DNA of 64,000 nt from Syntrophomonas sp. DTU019. GTDB taxonomy: Bacteria; Bacillota; Syntrophomonadia; Syntrophomonadales; Syntrophomonadaceae. The first letter of the stretch is position 1, and the number at the start of each line of letters is the position of its first letter. The notes under the pieces were generated by a model. That model saw only the letters and a list, made by a program, of their open reading frames with translations, did no database searches and was not told the origin of the DNA. Made by a program: the position numbers and the translations under genes. Of this stretch, positions 45,616 to 54,734 are shown in pieces. The stretch lies in NCBI GenBank assembly GCA_913757435.1, contig CAJYDM010000001.1, positions 124,001 to 188,000 on the forward strand. The letters are read 5' to 3'.

Positions 45616-46305
45616 CTATCTGGGAGCTAACTCCTGGTAGGCCTGACGTAAAGCCTTAAAGTCCTCCCAGACGGGGCGTTTATAAGCCGCATTGCGCAGC
45701 AGGGCGGCGGGATGATAGGTAGCGATGATGCTCCTGCCCTGGCGAGTAAACCAGGTTCCACGAATCCTGGTTATCCTGGCCCCGGGGTCAATTATGGCCT
45801 GGCTGGCCGTTGATCCCAGACAGACTATAATGGCCGGGTCAATAATCCGAATCTGTGCCTCCAGATAATTGCGGCACTGCTTAACTTCATCAGGATTGGG
45901 CAGCCGGTTGCCTGGAGGTCTGCATTTTACAATATTGGCTATGTAGACCTCACTGCGATGTAAATCTACCGCAGCCAGGATTTTGTCCAGCAATTTTCCC
46001 GCCCGTCCCACAAAGGGCAGGCCCTGTTGGTCCTCGTCTTGGCCCGGACCCTCACCCACCAGCAAAAGGCGGGCATGAGGATCGCCTGCACCGAATACTA
46101 CCTGCTGGCATCCCTCCCGCAAACGGCATCGGCTGCAGCTTAGGGCGATGTTTTTTAATTCATCCAGCGTTCTTACATGGGGATAACTGTGATCGCTATC
46201 AACTCCGGGCAGAAAAGCCTGGTTTGGCAATGCCGCCTGCGGGGATGCTTTACGAATCTCTGCCCTATCCGGCAAATCAAACAATCCCGGTTGCTCTGTT
46301 GACAT
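45616..46305 (-). CDS. Uracil-DNA glycosylase, iron-sulfur type (family 4-like)
   Basis: A 229-residue enzyme that removes uracil from DNA. It has the Cys pattern SCSRCRLREGC for one half of the 4Fe-4S site, the active-site GEGPGQDEDQQGLPFVGRAG and a late TYHPAALLR. The first 40 residues are a non-conserved extension. It leads the tsa operon. Confidence 0.92.
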   Translation of the reverse strand: MSTEQPGLFDLPDRAEIRKASPQAALPNQAFLPGVDSDHSYPHVRTLDELKNIALSCSRCRLREGCQQVVFGAGDPHARLLLVGEGPGQDEDQQGLPFVGRAGKLLDKILAAVDLHRSEVYIANIVKCRPPGNRLPNPDEVKQCRNYLEAQIRIIDPAIIVCLGSTASQAIIDPGARITRIRGTWFTRQGRSIIATYHPAALLRNAAYKRPVWEDFKALRQAYQELAPR

Positions 46306-46401
46306 TTTCCCCTCTCCCCTCGGCTTCTAATCCATATTTCCATGTAATTGCCATTAATATTATAATATATAAGGCCTACCCCGACCAGAGCGCTAAACCA
46401 T

Positions 46402-46435
46402 GAGGGCCAGGCTACACTCAGTGTGCCTGGCCCTC
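46402..46435. terminator. Strong hairpin terminator after the GH18 gene
   Basis: An 11-pair stem GAGGGCCAGGC (46402-46412) with GCCTGGCCCTC (46425-46435), interrupted loop of 12 bases containing ACACT/AGTGT pairs. There is no long T run on either side, so it may work with its stem strength alone. Confidence 0.6.
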
Positions 46436-46463
46436 GGTTATACTATGACGTTCTGTTTACTGA

Positions 46464-47810
46464 CTAATGGCGTAAAACCTGATAAAGGTCGTCGAATCCA
46501 TTGCCGATGCGCCAGAATGCGATACCGCCCAGGCGGTTATTGGTGGCCTGGTTCAGCTTTTCGGCCAGACTGGCCTCGTTCTCCATCCAAATGGTATGCT
46601 TTTTACCGTTTTCATCGGTATACGTATAATAGGGACTCATGCTGGCGGTGTCGAAGCCTCCCTCTACGCGGTATTTGCGCTTGATTTCCTCCAGCCGGGG
46701 CCTGGTAACTGTCACTGCTCGACTCCCAGCGGCCCAGTTATATCCATAGGTGGGCAGGCCCAAAAGGATTTTTTCCCGGGGTATAGTGGAAATCATGTAG
46801 GCAGTCACGTCCTTGACCCACCATAACGGTGCCACTGGTCCCGGTGCACTGTCGGCATAGGAATGATCATAGGCCATAACCACCACCCGGTCGGCAATTT
46901 TCCCGATCTCTCTGTACTGGTAAGCCACCGGCCAATTCTCCTTGCCGGTGCGGGCGAATACCGCCACTGAAAGCATCTTGTTCTCTCCTAATGCAGCCTT
47001 AAGTTCGCGCAGGAATTGAGTGAAATAGGCTGCGTCGGTGCTGGGAATGAATTCAAAGTCGATGTTCACCCCATCATATTTGTCCGCTGCTACCTTATCG
47101 TTCAGCTGCTTGATCAGATTGCGGCGGGCAGCTGGATCGCAAAGCAAGCTGTGCAAAGCCTCCTTGTCCATTAAGGCCACTCCCAGATGGGCCTGTATAC
47201 CCCGCTCTCGGCAATATTGCATGACTTTTTGGTATTGATCCTGGTATTCATAAATCAAATCTCCCCGGCTGTCGGTAATGAACCAGCGCAGAGCTATATC
47301 GGTAAATAGATCCGCATTGGCGGAGAATTCATCCCAGGGGGTGTAATAGTAATAAGCAAACACTTCGGGATGGTAGCTGAAGGAGATATTGACCTGCTGT
47401 TTGCTGCTGTCCCAGCTCACCGTGGCGCCAAGATTCTCAGCCAGAAAGCGCAAGGGGACATAAGTTCGGTCCTTATATATGAGCGGGGCCGTATCCAGCT
47501 GCCTTGCCACCCCATCGACTTTAGCCTCTTTCCTGCCGATAACAAGTTCCAGGTAGCGTCCGCGACAATCCATGGCGACTTTGCGCTGAAGGCCGTCCCA
47601 GTATACGGTGCCCTGCAAAGCCGGATCCTCTACCACAAAACGCACCGGCACCATGGTCCGCCCCCCCAACAGTATAGCCCCAGGTTGAAAATGCCGCAGT
47701 TGCCCTTCAATACATATCGAGGGGCTGATATCGGCTGATACCGGCAGAATAGATGGGGTAAACATCAACATGGCTATCATTAACACAATAACTGCTTTTT
47801 GGCCCCGCAT
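46464..47810 (-). CDS. Glycoside hydrolase 18-type spore/cell-wall protein with stalk-binding domain
   Basis: A 448-residue exported protein. A signal segment (AVIVLMIAMLMFTPSILPV) is followed by two copper-amine-oxidase-N-like repeats (VPVRFVVEDPALQG, then YVPLRFLAENLGATV) and a GH18 domain with DGVNIDFEF (DxxxDxE), whose E should be catalytic. Enzymes of this type cleave N-acetylglucosamine bonds, for example in spore cortex or peptidoglycan. Start ATG 47810. Confidence 0.9.
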   Translation of the reverse strand: MRGQKAVIVLMIAMLMFTPSILPVSADISPSICIEGQLRHFQPGAILLGGRTMVPVRFVVEDPALQGTVYWDGLQRKVAMDCRGRYLELVIGRKEAKVDGVARQLDTAPLIYKDRTYVPLRFLAENLGATVSWDSSKQQVNISFSYHPEVFAYYYYTPWDEFSANADLFTDIALRWFITDSRGDLIYEYQDQYQKVMQYCRERGIQAHLGVALMDKEALHSLLCDPAARRNLIKQLNDKVAADKYDGVNIDFEFIPSTDAAYFTQFLRELKAALGENKMLSVAVFARTGKENWPVAYQYREIGKIADRVVVMAYDHSYADSAPGPVAPLWWVKDVTAYMISTIPREKILLGLPTYGYNWAAGSRAVTVTRPRLEEIKRKYRVEGGFDTASMSPYYTYTDENGKKHTIWMENEASLAEKLNQATNNRLGGIAFWRIGNGFDDLYQVLRH

Positions 47811-48020
47811 CTCACTAACCTCCAATACAGGCAGATGTTATTTGTTTAGACGAGATTCTGCCAGTACTGGTTCCTGTTGCCTCGCAGCATATAAAATTCC
47901 ACCTGGATTAGCCGGTAATTACGATTTACCAAACCTCTCGGTCCATTGTGGGCACAGACTGGGAGGACGCAGGATTGGGCTTTTTTTCCCTGACCATCCA
48001 AAACTATTTAAAAACAAAAA

Positions 48021-48052
48021 AACGCTGCCTGTCTCAAAAGCCAGGCAACGTT
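48021..48052 (-). terminator. Terminator after the acyl-CoA dehydrogenase
   Basis: On the minus strand AACGTTGCCTG with CAGGCAGCGTT (one wobble) and a 10-base loop, followed by seven T residues. Confidence 0.85.
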
Positions 48053-48074
48053 TCTGTTTCTGTTTGATCGTAGT

Positions 48075-49214
48075 TTAGCGCAAAACGTTTCCGGCGATGA
48101 CCATTCTCTGCGCTTCCGAGGTGCCTTCGTAGATCTCGGTGATTTTGGCATCTCTCATCAGGCGCTCCACCTTCTGTCCCTTCACATAACCATACCCCCC
48201 GTAGACCTGAACCGCTTTAATGGTATGGCGCATGGAGCACTCGGCCGCAAATAATTTGGCCATGGCGGCTTCTTTACTGAATGATTTACCTTGGTCTTTA
48301 AGACAACTGGCATTATAGGTCAGATAACGGGCCGCAGCCACTTCGGTTACCATATCGGCTATCCACCATTGCACAGCTTGATTCTTGCTGATGGGTTTGT
48401 TGAATTGGATACGCTGTTTGGAATATTTTATGGATTCGTCCAAAGCTGCCTGAGTTATGCCGACAGCCTGCGCAGCTATACCGATGCGGCCATGGTCAAA
48501 ACTGTTCATGGCGATCTTAAGGCCATCGCCGATCTTGCCGACCAGGTTATCTTTGGGGATGCGGCAATCTTTGAAGATGATTTCTGAAGTCTGTGAGGCT
48601 CTCAAGCCCATCTTGGCAAAATGGGCTCCTACGCGCATACCGGGAGTACCCTTGGGAACGATGAAGCAGGTCATAGCCCGGCCGCCCTCTTCTTTTTCGA
48701 CCCAGGCAAAAGTAATATATGTATCCGCCACCGGGCCATTCGAGCAGAAGGTTTTGGTGCCATTGATGACCCACTCATCCCCATCCAAAACCGCGGTTGA
48801 GGTAGCCGCACCGACATCGGTTCCAGCCCCCGGTTCAGTCAGGGCAAATGCCCCCAGGTGTTCTCCTTTGGCCAATGGAGTCAAGTATTTCTGTTTTTGA
48901 TCTTCGCTGCCGAACAGGTACAGCGGCATGCAAACCAAGCCAGTATGTACAGACATGGTAAAACCTGTGGCAGCACAGCAATAAGACAGTTCTTCCACCG
49001 CTATGGCATAGGTCAGATAATCTGTGCCTGCGCCGCCATACTCCTGGGGTATGGGCATACCCATCCATCCGCCCTCGCCCAGTTTTTGAATGACCTCGGC
49101 GGGGAAGCGGCTGTTCTCGTCGATCTCTACCGCTATCGGGTCAACATAGGTTCTGCCAAACTCTCGCATGTTCTCTCTAACCAGTACTTGCTCTTCGGTT
49201 AATTGGAAATCCAT
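48075..49214 (-). CDS. Acyl-CoA dehydrogenase (short-chain/butyryl-CoA type)
   Basis: A 379-residue FAD enzyme that makes the first double bond of a short acyl-CoA. FALTEPGAGTDV, FCSNGPVADTYI, QVYGGYGY and the catalytic Glu in EIYEGTSEAQRM are those of short-chain members. ATG 49214 follows AAAGGAGTGAG. It is set alone after a good promoter, next to marR and the DUF35/thiolase pair; butyrate or similar short acids are a likely substrate. Confidence 0.92.
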   Translation of the reverse strand: MDFQLTEEQVLVRENMREFGRTYVDPIAVEIDENSRFPAEVIQKLGEGGWMGMPIPQEYGGAGTDYLTYAIAVEELSYCCAATGFTMSVHTGLVCMPLYLFGSEDQKQKYLTPLAKGEHLGAFALTEPGAGTDVGAATSTAVLDGDEWVINGTKTFCSNGPVADTYITFAWVEKEEGGRAMTCFIVPKGTPGMRVGAHFAKMGLRASQTSEIIFKDCRIPKDNLVGKIGDGLKIAMNSFDHGRIGIAAQAVGITQAALDESIKYSKQRIQFNKPISKNQAVQWWIADMVTEVAAARYLTYNASCLKDQGKSFSKEAAMAKLFAAECSMRHTIKAVQVYGGYGYVKGQKVERLMRDAKITEIYEGTSEAQRMVIAGNVLR

Positions 49215-49289
49215 TACACTCACTCCTTTTAACGTATACTTCCACCTGAATTTGTGAACACAGGCGGACGTTCCCCCTCTAGTAACTGC

Positions 49290-49319
49290 ATTGTATTAAA
49301 CAGGCAAATGCTTTGTCAA
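49290..49319 (-). promoter_or_regulatory. Promoter of the acyl-CoA dehydrogenase gene
   Basis: On the minus strand a perfect TTGACA (49319-49314) and TACAAT (49295-49290) are 18 bases apart, about 75 bases before the start. The region also has a partial TTTGC/GCAAA pattern that a MarR-type regulator might bind. Confidence 0.6.
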
Positions 49320-49443
49320 TCATTTATTTGTATGCAAAGTAATGCCCCATAATGTCATCATCAGGTGGCAGGCGAATCTTGTAAATTAAAGTGTGATCTC
49401 TGCTGTGTGCCGGGTAGGTATATTGTCGGAATAGGCAAGGTTG

Positions 49444-49860
49444 CTATGATACGTGGTTCAGTTCTTCCAGCAGTTTTTTAAGTAAAGCCGATTCCTGAGG
49501 ATTGAGTTTTTGCAAAGCCTTTTGGTTGGCACTTTCAATAGCGGCATTGACCGGTTCTTTTAGAGCCCGGCCCTTTTCCGTCAGCATCACCCGGACCGCA
49601 CGACGATCCTTAGAGTCGGGCTGCCGGTTGATCAAAGACTTATTCTCCATACGGTCCAGTATTCCAGTGACGGTTGATCCGTCCAGATAAAGCCGTTCGG
49701 AGAGCTGTTTGGCAGTCTGACCATCTCTATCCCAGAGGCACTTTAAGACCGCATATTGGCCAGGGGTAACCCCATAAGGGGCCAATTCGGCCTTAAAAAG
49801 CTGTTGCACAGCGTTCTGAGCTTTGGTCAGCACGAAGTTCACGCATTGTTCTAATTCCAT
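49444..49860 (-). CDS. MarR-family transcriptional regulator
   Basis: A 138-residue winged-helix regulator: PYGVTPGQYAVLKCL, QTAKQLSERLYLDGSTVTGILDRMENKSLINR (helix-turn-helix) and DSKDRRAVRVMLTEKG (wing). It lies between the DUF35 gene and the acyl-CoA dehydrogenase, so it may control one or both. The ligand is unknown. Confidence 0.92.
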   Translation of the reverse strand: MELEQCVNFVLTKAQNAVQQLFKAELAPYGVTPGQYAVLKCLWDRDGQTAKQLSERLYLDGSTVTGILDRMENKSLINRQPDSKDRRAVRVMLTEKGRALKEPVNAAIESANQKALQKLNPQESALLKKLLEELNHVS

Positions 49861-49941
49861 TAGAAAACTCCTTATCTCTATATCTCTATATAGTACAAAT
49901 TATAACATACTGACAGACAATTCAGTTCGACATTGTCAGCC

Positions 49942-50328
49942 CTAACCTGGCCGGCTGCAAACAGGCCTGAAAACCGGCATCATTTGTCCTCCAAAGGTCT
50001 GCAATGTCATCTCCACCGGCATATCGACAGCTGCCTCTTGCAGGCCGCAGTCCACGATCCGAGATGCCATGCGCACACCTTCGTCCAGGGTGATCAGGGC
50101 ATAAATATAGGGTACTTCCCCATCTCCTCCCAGACTACTGACCCGAATCACGCTGTAACTGTATATCCGCCCTTTGCCCTGGCTCCGGTGCCATTCCCAG
50201 TGCTGGCTCCAGCAGCCCGGGCAATGACTGCGCGGATAAAAAATATAGCGTTGGCACTCAGGGCAGTATTGCAGCCATAATTCACCTTTATTGAGATGCT
50301 CGAAATAGAACTGGGTGGGATTACACAT
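49942..50328 (-). CDS. DUF35 zinc-ribbon/OB-fold protein
   Basis: A 128-residue protein with an N-terminal rubredoxin-like zinc ribbon (YCPECQR and HCPGC give four Cys) and a C-terminal OB-fold. DUF35 proteins bind thiolase-like enzymes and can hold the acyl-CoA. Its start overlaps the stop of the thiolase gene by eight bases, a strong sign that the two make one complex. Confidence 0.92.
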   Translation of the reverse strand: MCNPTQFYFEHLNKGELWLQYCPECQRYIFYPRSHCPGCWSQHWEWHRSQGKGRIYSYSVIRVSSLGGDGEVPYIYALITLDEGVRMASRIVDCGLQEAAVDMPVEMTLQTFGGQMMPVFRPVCSRPG

Positions 50329-51493
50329 ATTCCGTCCTCCCTAATATTAGACTGCTTTCAGTGCTCATCACGCCGCCGTTGCCATTCACAAATGCCAGAT
50401 GATTGCGGGCCACCTGCCGCTCCCCGGCCTCTCCCCGCAACTGACGCACCGCTTCTATAACATGGGACATACCTCCGGCAAATGAAGCCTGCCCCATAGA
50501 CAGCTGCCCGCCGTGCGTATTGCAGGGTCTATCCCCCTGATAGCTGAGGTCATGTTGGGTTACGAATATACCTCCTTCACCCTTGGCACAGAAACCGGCA
50601 TCCTCCAAGGTTATTAAAACCGTTATGGGATAGCAATCATACAGGGACAATAGATCAATATCCGCCGGCTCGCAGCCCGCCATGCCAAATGCCCTATGCG
50701 CTGATTCTTTTACCGGGCTGGTGGTGATCTCTTCCGCATATACTATGGAATTATGACTAAAGGCCTCTCCCCAGCCAAGGATACTGACACTATCATGCAG
50801 ACTTGCGCCGCGCTCATTGCTCACTACCACTGCAGCCGCGCCGCTGCAGGGGCGGACTATTTCCAGCAGGTGTAAGGGGTCAGTGATCAGCGGTGATTGT
50901 AAAACCTGGTCGACGGTCAAAGGGGCCTGGTTGAATAAGGCCAGGGGATTAAGCAGCGCACTCTTGCGCTGATCGACGGCCACCTTGGCCATCTGTTCGG
51001 GGGTAGTACCATAGAGGTGCATATGGCGATGGGCTATCAGGGCATAACCGGTATTGAAGCCCAGAGGTTGATAAGGCAATTCGAAATCGATTTCCGCCTG
51101 TGACATCACTGATTTTTTACCCTGCAAGGTGTTGAATACCTGACTGTCCCAAACCCCGCCGCTAAGGCAAAGGCAGTTTTTTACCAGGCCGGCTTTTACC
51201 AGCAATGCAGCTCTGGACACTGCACCCACCGCACTGGCTCCGCCCAGTTCCACCATATTTAGCAGTGACGGCCTGATCTGCAAATACTCGCATACCTGGG
51301 CTGGCCACATGAAAGCGCTGTCTTCGCTGGGCGGGGTGACTAGCAGTCCGTCGATTTGGGTGTTGTGCAGGCCGGCATCGGCAATGGCCAGTCTGGCCGC
51401 CTCTGCCAGTAAGGCCAAAGTCTTTTGCCCGGCAGGATCCTTGATGGGTGCCAGTTCTGAAATACCGGTGATCATTGCATATTTGCGTTTCAT
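50321..51493 (-). CDS. Thiolase-superfamily protein of the SCP-x/lipid-transfer type, lacking canonical Cys and His
   Basis: A 390-residue thiolase-fold protein. Where thiolases have the nucleophile Cys near residue 90, this one has VELGGASAVGAV, and the usual GHP is GQAS in NTHGGQLSMGQASFAGG. Thiolase cleavage is therefore doubtful. This resembles the lipid-transfer Ltp2-like proteins, which act as retro-aldolases with a DUF35 partner. I chose ATG 51493 (GGAGG six bases upstream); the open frame reaches 51544. Confidence 0.87.
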   Translation of the reverse strand: MKRKYAMITGISELAPIKDPAGQKTLALLAEAARLAIADAGLHNTQIDGLLVTPPSEDSAFMWPAQVCEYLQIRPSLLNMVELGGASAVGAVSRAALLVKAGLVKNCLCLSGGVWDSQVFNTLQGKKSVMSQAEIDFELPYQPLGFNTGYALIAHRHMHLYGTTPEQMAKVAVDQRKSALLNPLALFNQAPLTVDQVLQSPLITDPLHLLEIVRPCSGAAAVVVSNERGASLHDSVSILGWGEAFSHNSIVYAEEITTSPVKESAHRAFGMAGCEPADIDLLSLYDCYPITVLITLEDAGFCAKGEGGIFVTQHDLSYQGDRPCNTHGGQLSMGQASFAGGMSHVIEAVRQLRGEAGERQVARNHLAFVNGNGGVMSTESSLILGRTEYV

Positions 51494-51610
51494 TCCATGC
51501 CTCCTCTCGGTCCTCATGATTTTGGATGAGGAATGGCTGTACAAAGCAGGCCACTACCATAGCCATCCTTTACTCACAGGCTTTAATAAGCCTGCATAAT
51601 CATAGTGAAA

Positions 51611-51638
51611 TATCAAAAAGGGCGGAAATATCCGCCCT
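51611..51638 (-). terminator. Terminator after the coiled-coil gene
   Basis: On the minus strand AGGGCGGATA/TTTCCGCCCT-type stem (51638-51619) with nearly no loop, followed by TTTTTGATA. Confidence 0.75.
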
Positions 51639-51672
51639 AGTGCCAAGTTTACCATAACTGCAATTCATGGCA

Positions 51673-51948
51673 TTATTCCTGAGAATTGTCTAACTGCGCC
51701 TTTATCTCGTCAATCTGCTGATAAAGGGCATCGATCTTCTGGCAGATTTCCATCAAGTCTGCCTCAGCATTAACATTGCTGCGATAAGCGGTATACAGCT
51801 TATCGCCCAGCTCGGTTTTAAGCTGGGTGATGTCCCGCTCCAGGTTGGAGATGTTTAGTTTCAGCTTGCCGCTCTCTATTAGTTTCCCGGACTTTTGAGC
51901 CAGTTTGTTGGCCTGTTCCTCTAATTTTTCTTTGCTAAATTTGAACAT
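51673..51948 (-). CDS. Coiled-coil hypothetical protein, about 91 aa
   Basis: A small acidic/basic heptad protein (KEKLEEQANKLAQKSGKLIESGKLK, then LKTELGDKLYTAYR). The whole chain is predicted as coiled coil by its heptad pattern. ATG 51948 follows GAGGAGGAG. It is monocistronic with its own terminator. No family named. Confidence 0.7.
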   Translation of the reverse strand: MFKFSKEKLEEQANKLAQKSGKLIESGKLKLNISNLERDITQLKTELGDKLYTAYRSNVNAEADLMEICQKIDALYQQIDEIKAQLDNSQE

Positions 51949-52073
51949 ATTACTCCTCCTCAACAGAATGTAGATAATTCCATTTTATATTGCTGCCATA
52001 GTTCTGACAACGTGTAAAACCGCTGCACCCCAGGGTCTGGGCCTGCATGGCCGCCAGACTTCAGACCCTTCTC

Positions 52074-53321
52074 CTAACTCAGTTTATGGATGAATATGCC
52101 GCTTCTGAGCTTGGGTTCAAACCAGGTCGACTTGGGAGGCATTATCTGCCCGGCGTCAGCAATGGCCATCAAATCATCAATGGATGTGGGATACATAGCA
52201 AAGGCGACCTTCATATCACTGCCAACCCTCTCTTCAAGTTCTCCCAGGCCTCTGGCCCCGCCCACAAAATCAATGCGCTTATCGGTACGGGGGTTGTTTA
52301 TACCCAATACCGGTCCCAAGAGGTTGTTCTGCAGTATGGAGACATCCAGCCGGGCTACTGGGTCAGTGGCGTCATAGCTGCCGGGCCGTGCTTTGAGAAT
52401 ATACCATACCCCCTCCAAAAACATGCCGTATGTCTTGGGCTCTTGCGGCTGATAAGGCCCAACCTGGGGATTAACTTGTACTTCAAAATCTTTTTCCAGA
52501 AGGGTTAGAAATCCTTCAGGGGTGAGATTATTGAGATCACGGACCAGGCGGTTATAATCCATTATATACAGATCCTTGTCGGGAAAAACCACCGCCAGAA
52601 AGTAATTGTACTCTTCTGTGCCGGTATACTGCGGGTTCTCAGCCCGGCGCTGCATCCCCACCTGCACTGCTGAAGCGGACCGGTGGTGCCCATCAGCGAT
52701 GTATAAAGCACTAACGGAAGAGAATAGCCCTTGTAAGCGCTCAATGACACCACTGTCGTCTATTATCCATACGGTGTGGGCGATGCCGTCCTCAGAAATG
52801 AAATCATATAAGGGCTGGTGCTGGCTGGCCCAATTGTCGATAAGAGAGGCGATCTCCTCCTGGTGGCGATAGGTGATAAAGATCGGTCCAGTCTGGGCAT
52901 CGCACCTATCAACATGGCGGATGCGGTCCTGCTCCTTATCAGCCCGAGTCAGTTCATGCTTTTTGATGGTATCACTCATATAGTCATCTATGGACAGGCA
53001 CGCCACCAGTCCAGTCTGGGTGCGGTGTGCGAGCTTTTGGCGGTAAATGTACAAACACGGTTCCTGGTCCTGAATAAAAACCCCCTCCGCCGTCATTCTA
53101 TCCAGGTTGTTCCTGGCTTGGGCGTACACCCGATCATCATATATGTCTGTACCGATATCCAAATCGATTTCGGCCTTATCTATATGCAGAAATGAATAGG
53201 GATTACCTCGTACCATATCCCGAGCTTCATCACTGCTCATCACATCGTAGGGCAAGGCCGCCACCTTATCCACCAACGAGGGGATAGGACGGAGCGCTCT
53301 GAACGGTCTGATAACTGCCAT
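52074..53321 (-). CDS. DUF1015-family protein
   Basis: A 415-residue protein matching DUF1015 (FRALRPIPSLVDKVAALPYDVMSS; RHVDRCDAQTGPIF; YIADGHHRSASAVQVG). The family is uncharacterised but is often next to serine-pathway genes, as here. It follows the aminotransferase gene after 23 bases in the same direction. Confidence 0.9.
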   Translation of the reverse strand: MAVIRPFRALRPIPSLVDKVAALPYDVMSSDEARDMVRGNPYSFLHIDKAEIDLDIGTDIYDDRVYAQARNNLDRMTAEGVFIQDQEPCLYIYRQKLAHRTQTGLVACLSIDDYMSDTIKKHELTRADKEQDRIRHVDRCDAQTGPIFITYRHQEEIASLIDNWASQHQPLYDFISEDGIAHTVWIIDDSGVIERLQGLFSSVSALYIADGHHRSASAVQVGMQRRAENPQYTGTEEYNYFLAVVFPDKDLYIMDYNRLVRDLNNLTPEGFLTLLEKDFEVQVNPQVGPYQPQEPKTYGMFLEGVWYILKARPGSYDATDPVARLDVSILQNNLLGPVLGINNPRTDKRIDFVGGARGLGELEERVGSDMKVAFAMYPTSIDDLMAIADAGQIMPPKSTWFEPKLRSGIFIHKLS

Positions 53322-53344
53322 GTTGATCCTCCTTTGAAAATTGA

Positions 53345-54421
53345 TCAGGCCTGAAGTTTCAAGATATCCTGAATATGCCCTAAGAGCTCTCCGATATCCT
53401 CTACAGTGTGATCCCCCATGTGAGCGATGCGGAAGGTCTTGTCTTTCATTTTGCCGTAGCCGTTGGAAATCTGGAATCCACGTTCACCCAATTTTCGGTT
53501 CAGATCTGCCACATCTATATTACGAGTATTGGTAATAGCGGTTACGGTATTGGACAGATAGCGTTCATCAGCAAACAGGGCGAAGTACTTCCTGGCCCAG
53601 GCCCTGACTATTTCAGCCATCTGCCAGTGTCTGTCAAAGCGCGCCTCAAGGCCTTCGGTCATTATGCGCTCCAACTGATAATCCAGCGCATACATATGGC
53701 TCAGCGATGGAGTTGAGGGGTATTGGTAATCTTTATCACGAATATATTCATACAGCTGCAACAGGTCCAGGTAGTAGCCACGGAAGGGGACCTGGGCAGC
53801 TCTATCAATGGCTTTGCGAGAAAATGTGCAGATAGCCATTCCCGGGGGCAGACCCAGGGATTTTTGTGTAGAGGTGATGCAAATATCGACTCCCAATTGG
53901 TCTACATTTATGGGGGTGCCTCCAGTGGAACTCACCGTATCCATACAATAAACTACCTCAGGGTATTGGCAGGCCACTGTAGCAATCTCTTCTACCGGAT
54001 TCATCACTCCGGTAGAAGTTTCATTATGGGTAATGGTCATCAAGTCATAATTACCCGTGGCCAAGACTTGTTCGATCATCTCTCGGGTATTGGCCTGACC
54101 CCACTCCACCTCGAAAAGATCAGCGGGGATGTTATTATTGACTGCCATCTCGTACCAGCGCTTGCCAAAGGCCCCCATGGAAAATATGGCTGCCCTTTGT
54201 GCGGTGCAGGATCTTAGCGCTCCCTCCATAAGGCCGCTGCCAGAACTGGTAGATAGTAAAATCTCATGCTGAGTGGACCATAGAATTTTCATCTTGTCGC
54301 TAATGCGGCGCTGTAAGGCTGAAGCCTCTTTGCTGCGATGCCCGATCATGGGGCTGGCCATTTTCTGCAGCACCTCTGATCGCACCTCGACCGGTCCCGG
54401 GATGAACAACCTTTTATACAT
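53345..54421 (-). CDS. Class V aminotransferase (alanine/serine-glyoxylate aminotransferase type)
   Basis: A 358-residue fold-type I PLP enzyme: LFIPGPVEVRSEVLQKM, GHRSKEASALQ and the PLP lysine in ITSTQKSLGLPPG. In bacteria this subgroup is used as a serine-pyruvate or phosphoserine-type transaminase in serine metabolism. With DUF1015 it forms a two-gene unit; serA was not seen in this window. Confidence 0.88.
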   Translation of the reverse strand: MYKRLFIPGPVEVRSEVLQKMASPMIGHRSKEASALQRRISDKMKILWSTQHEILLSTSSGSGLMEGALRSCTAQRAAIFSMGAFGKRWYEMAVNNNIPADLFEVEWGQANTREMIEQVLATGNYDLMTITHNETSTGVMNPVEEIATVACQYPEVVYCMDTVSSTGGTPINVDQLGVDICITSTQKSLGLPPGMAICTFSRKAIDRAAQVPFRGYYLDLLQLYEYIRDKDYQYPSTPSLSHMYALDYQLERIMTEGLEARFDRHWQMAEIVRAWARKYFALFADERYLSNTVTAITNTRNIDVADLNRKLGERGFQISNGYGKMKDKTFRIAHMGDHTVEDIGELLGHIQDILKLQA

Positions 54422-54734
54422 TTTCTATAGCCTCCTAGACAATCATCTTAACGGTCTTTTACCATTCTACTTATTTCCAGGTTATTTCTCAATATGGCTT
54501 TAATTTACCCTATTTTACCTGGGTAAATGCCGGCTACCGGTAACAGCTGATAAAACACCATGGGCTTCAGCAATAAAAGCATAACACAAGCGGAGAATAA
54601 TTGTATGATATACTATTAAAAGGCCAATCCCGGCTGGCTGTTTTTTGGGGCTTTATTTCCATCGCGCCGGTAGGAGCAAGCCATGGTCGCAGCAACAGTT
54701 AGCAATATGGAATAATTAAGGATAATGCATCACT
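54422..54734. other. Divergent intergenic region between the aminotransferase and DedA-like genes
   Basis: About 310 bases holding the promoters of both divergent genes. No open frame with a ribosome site and no recognised RNA element were seen. Confidence 0.4.
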
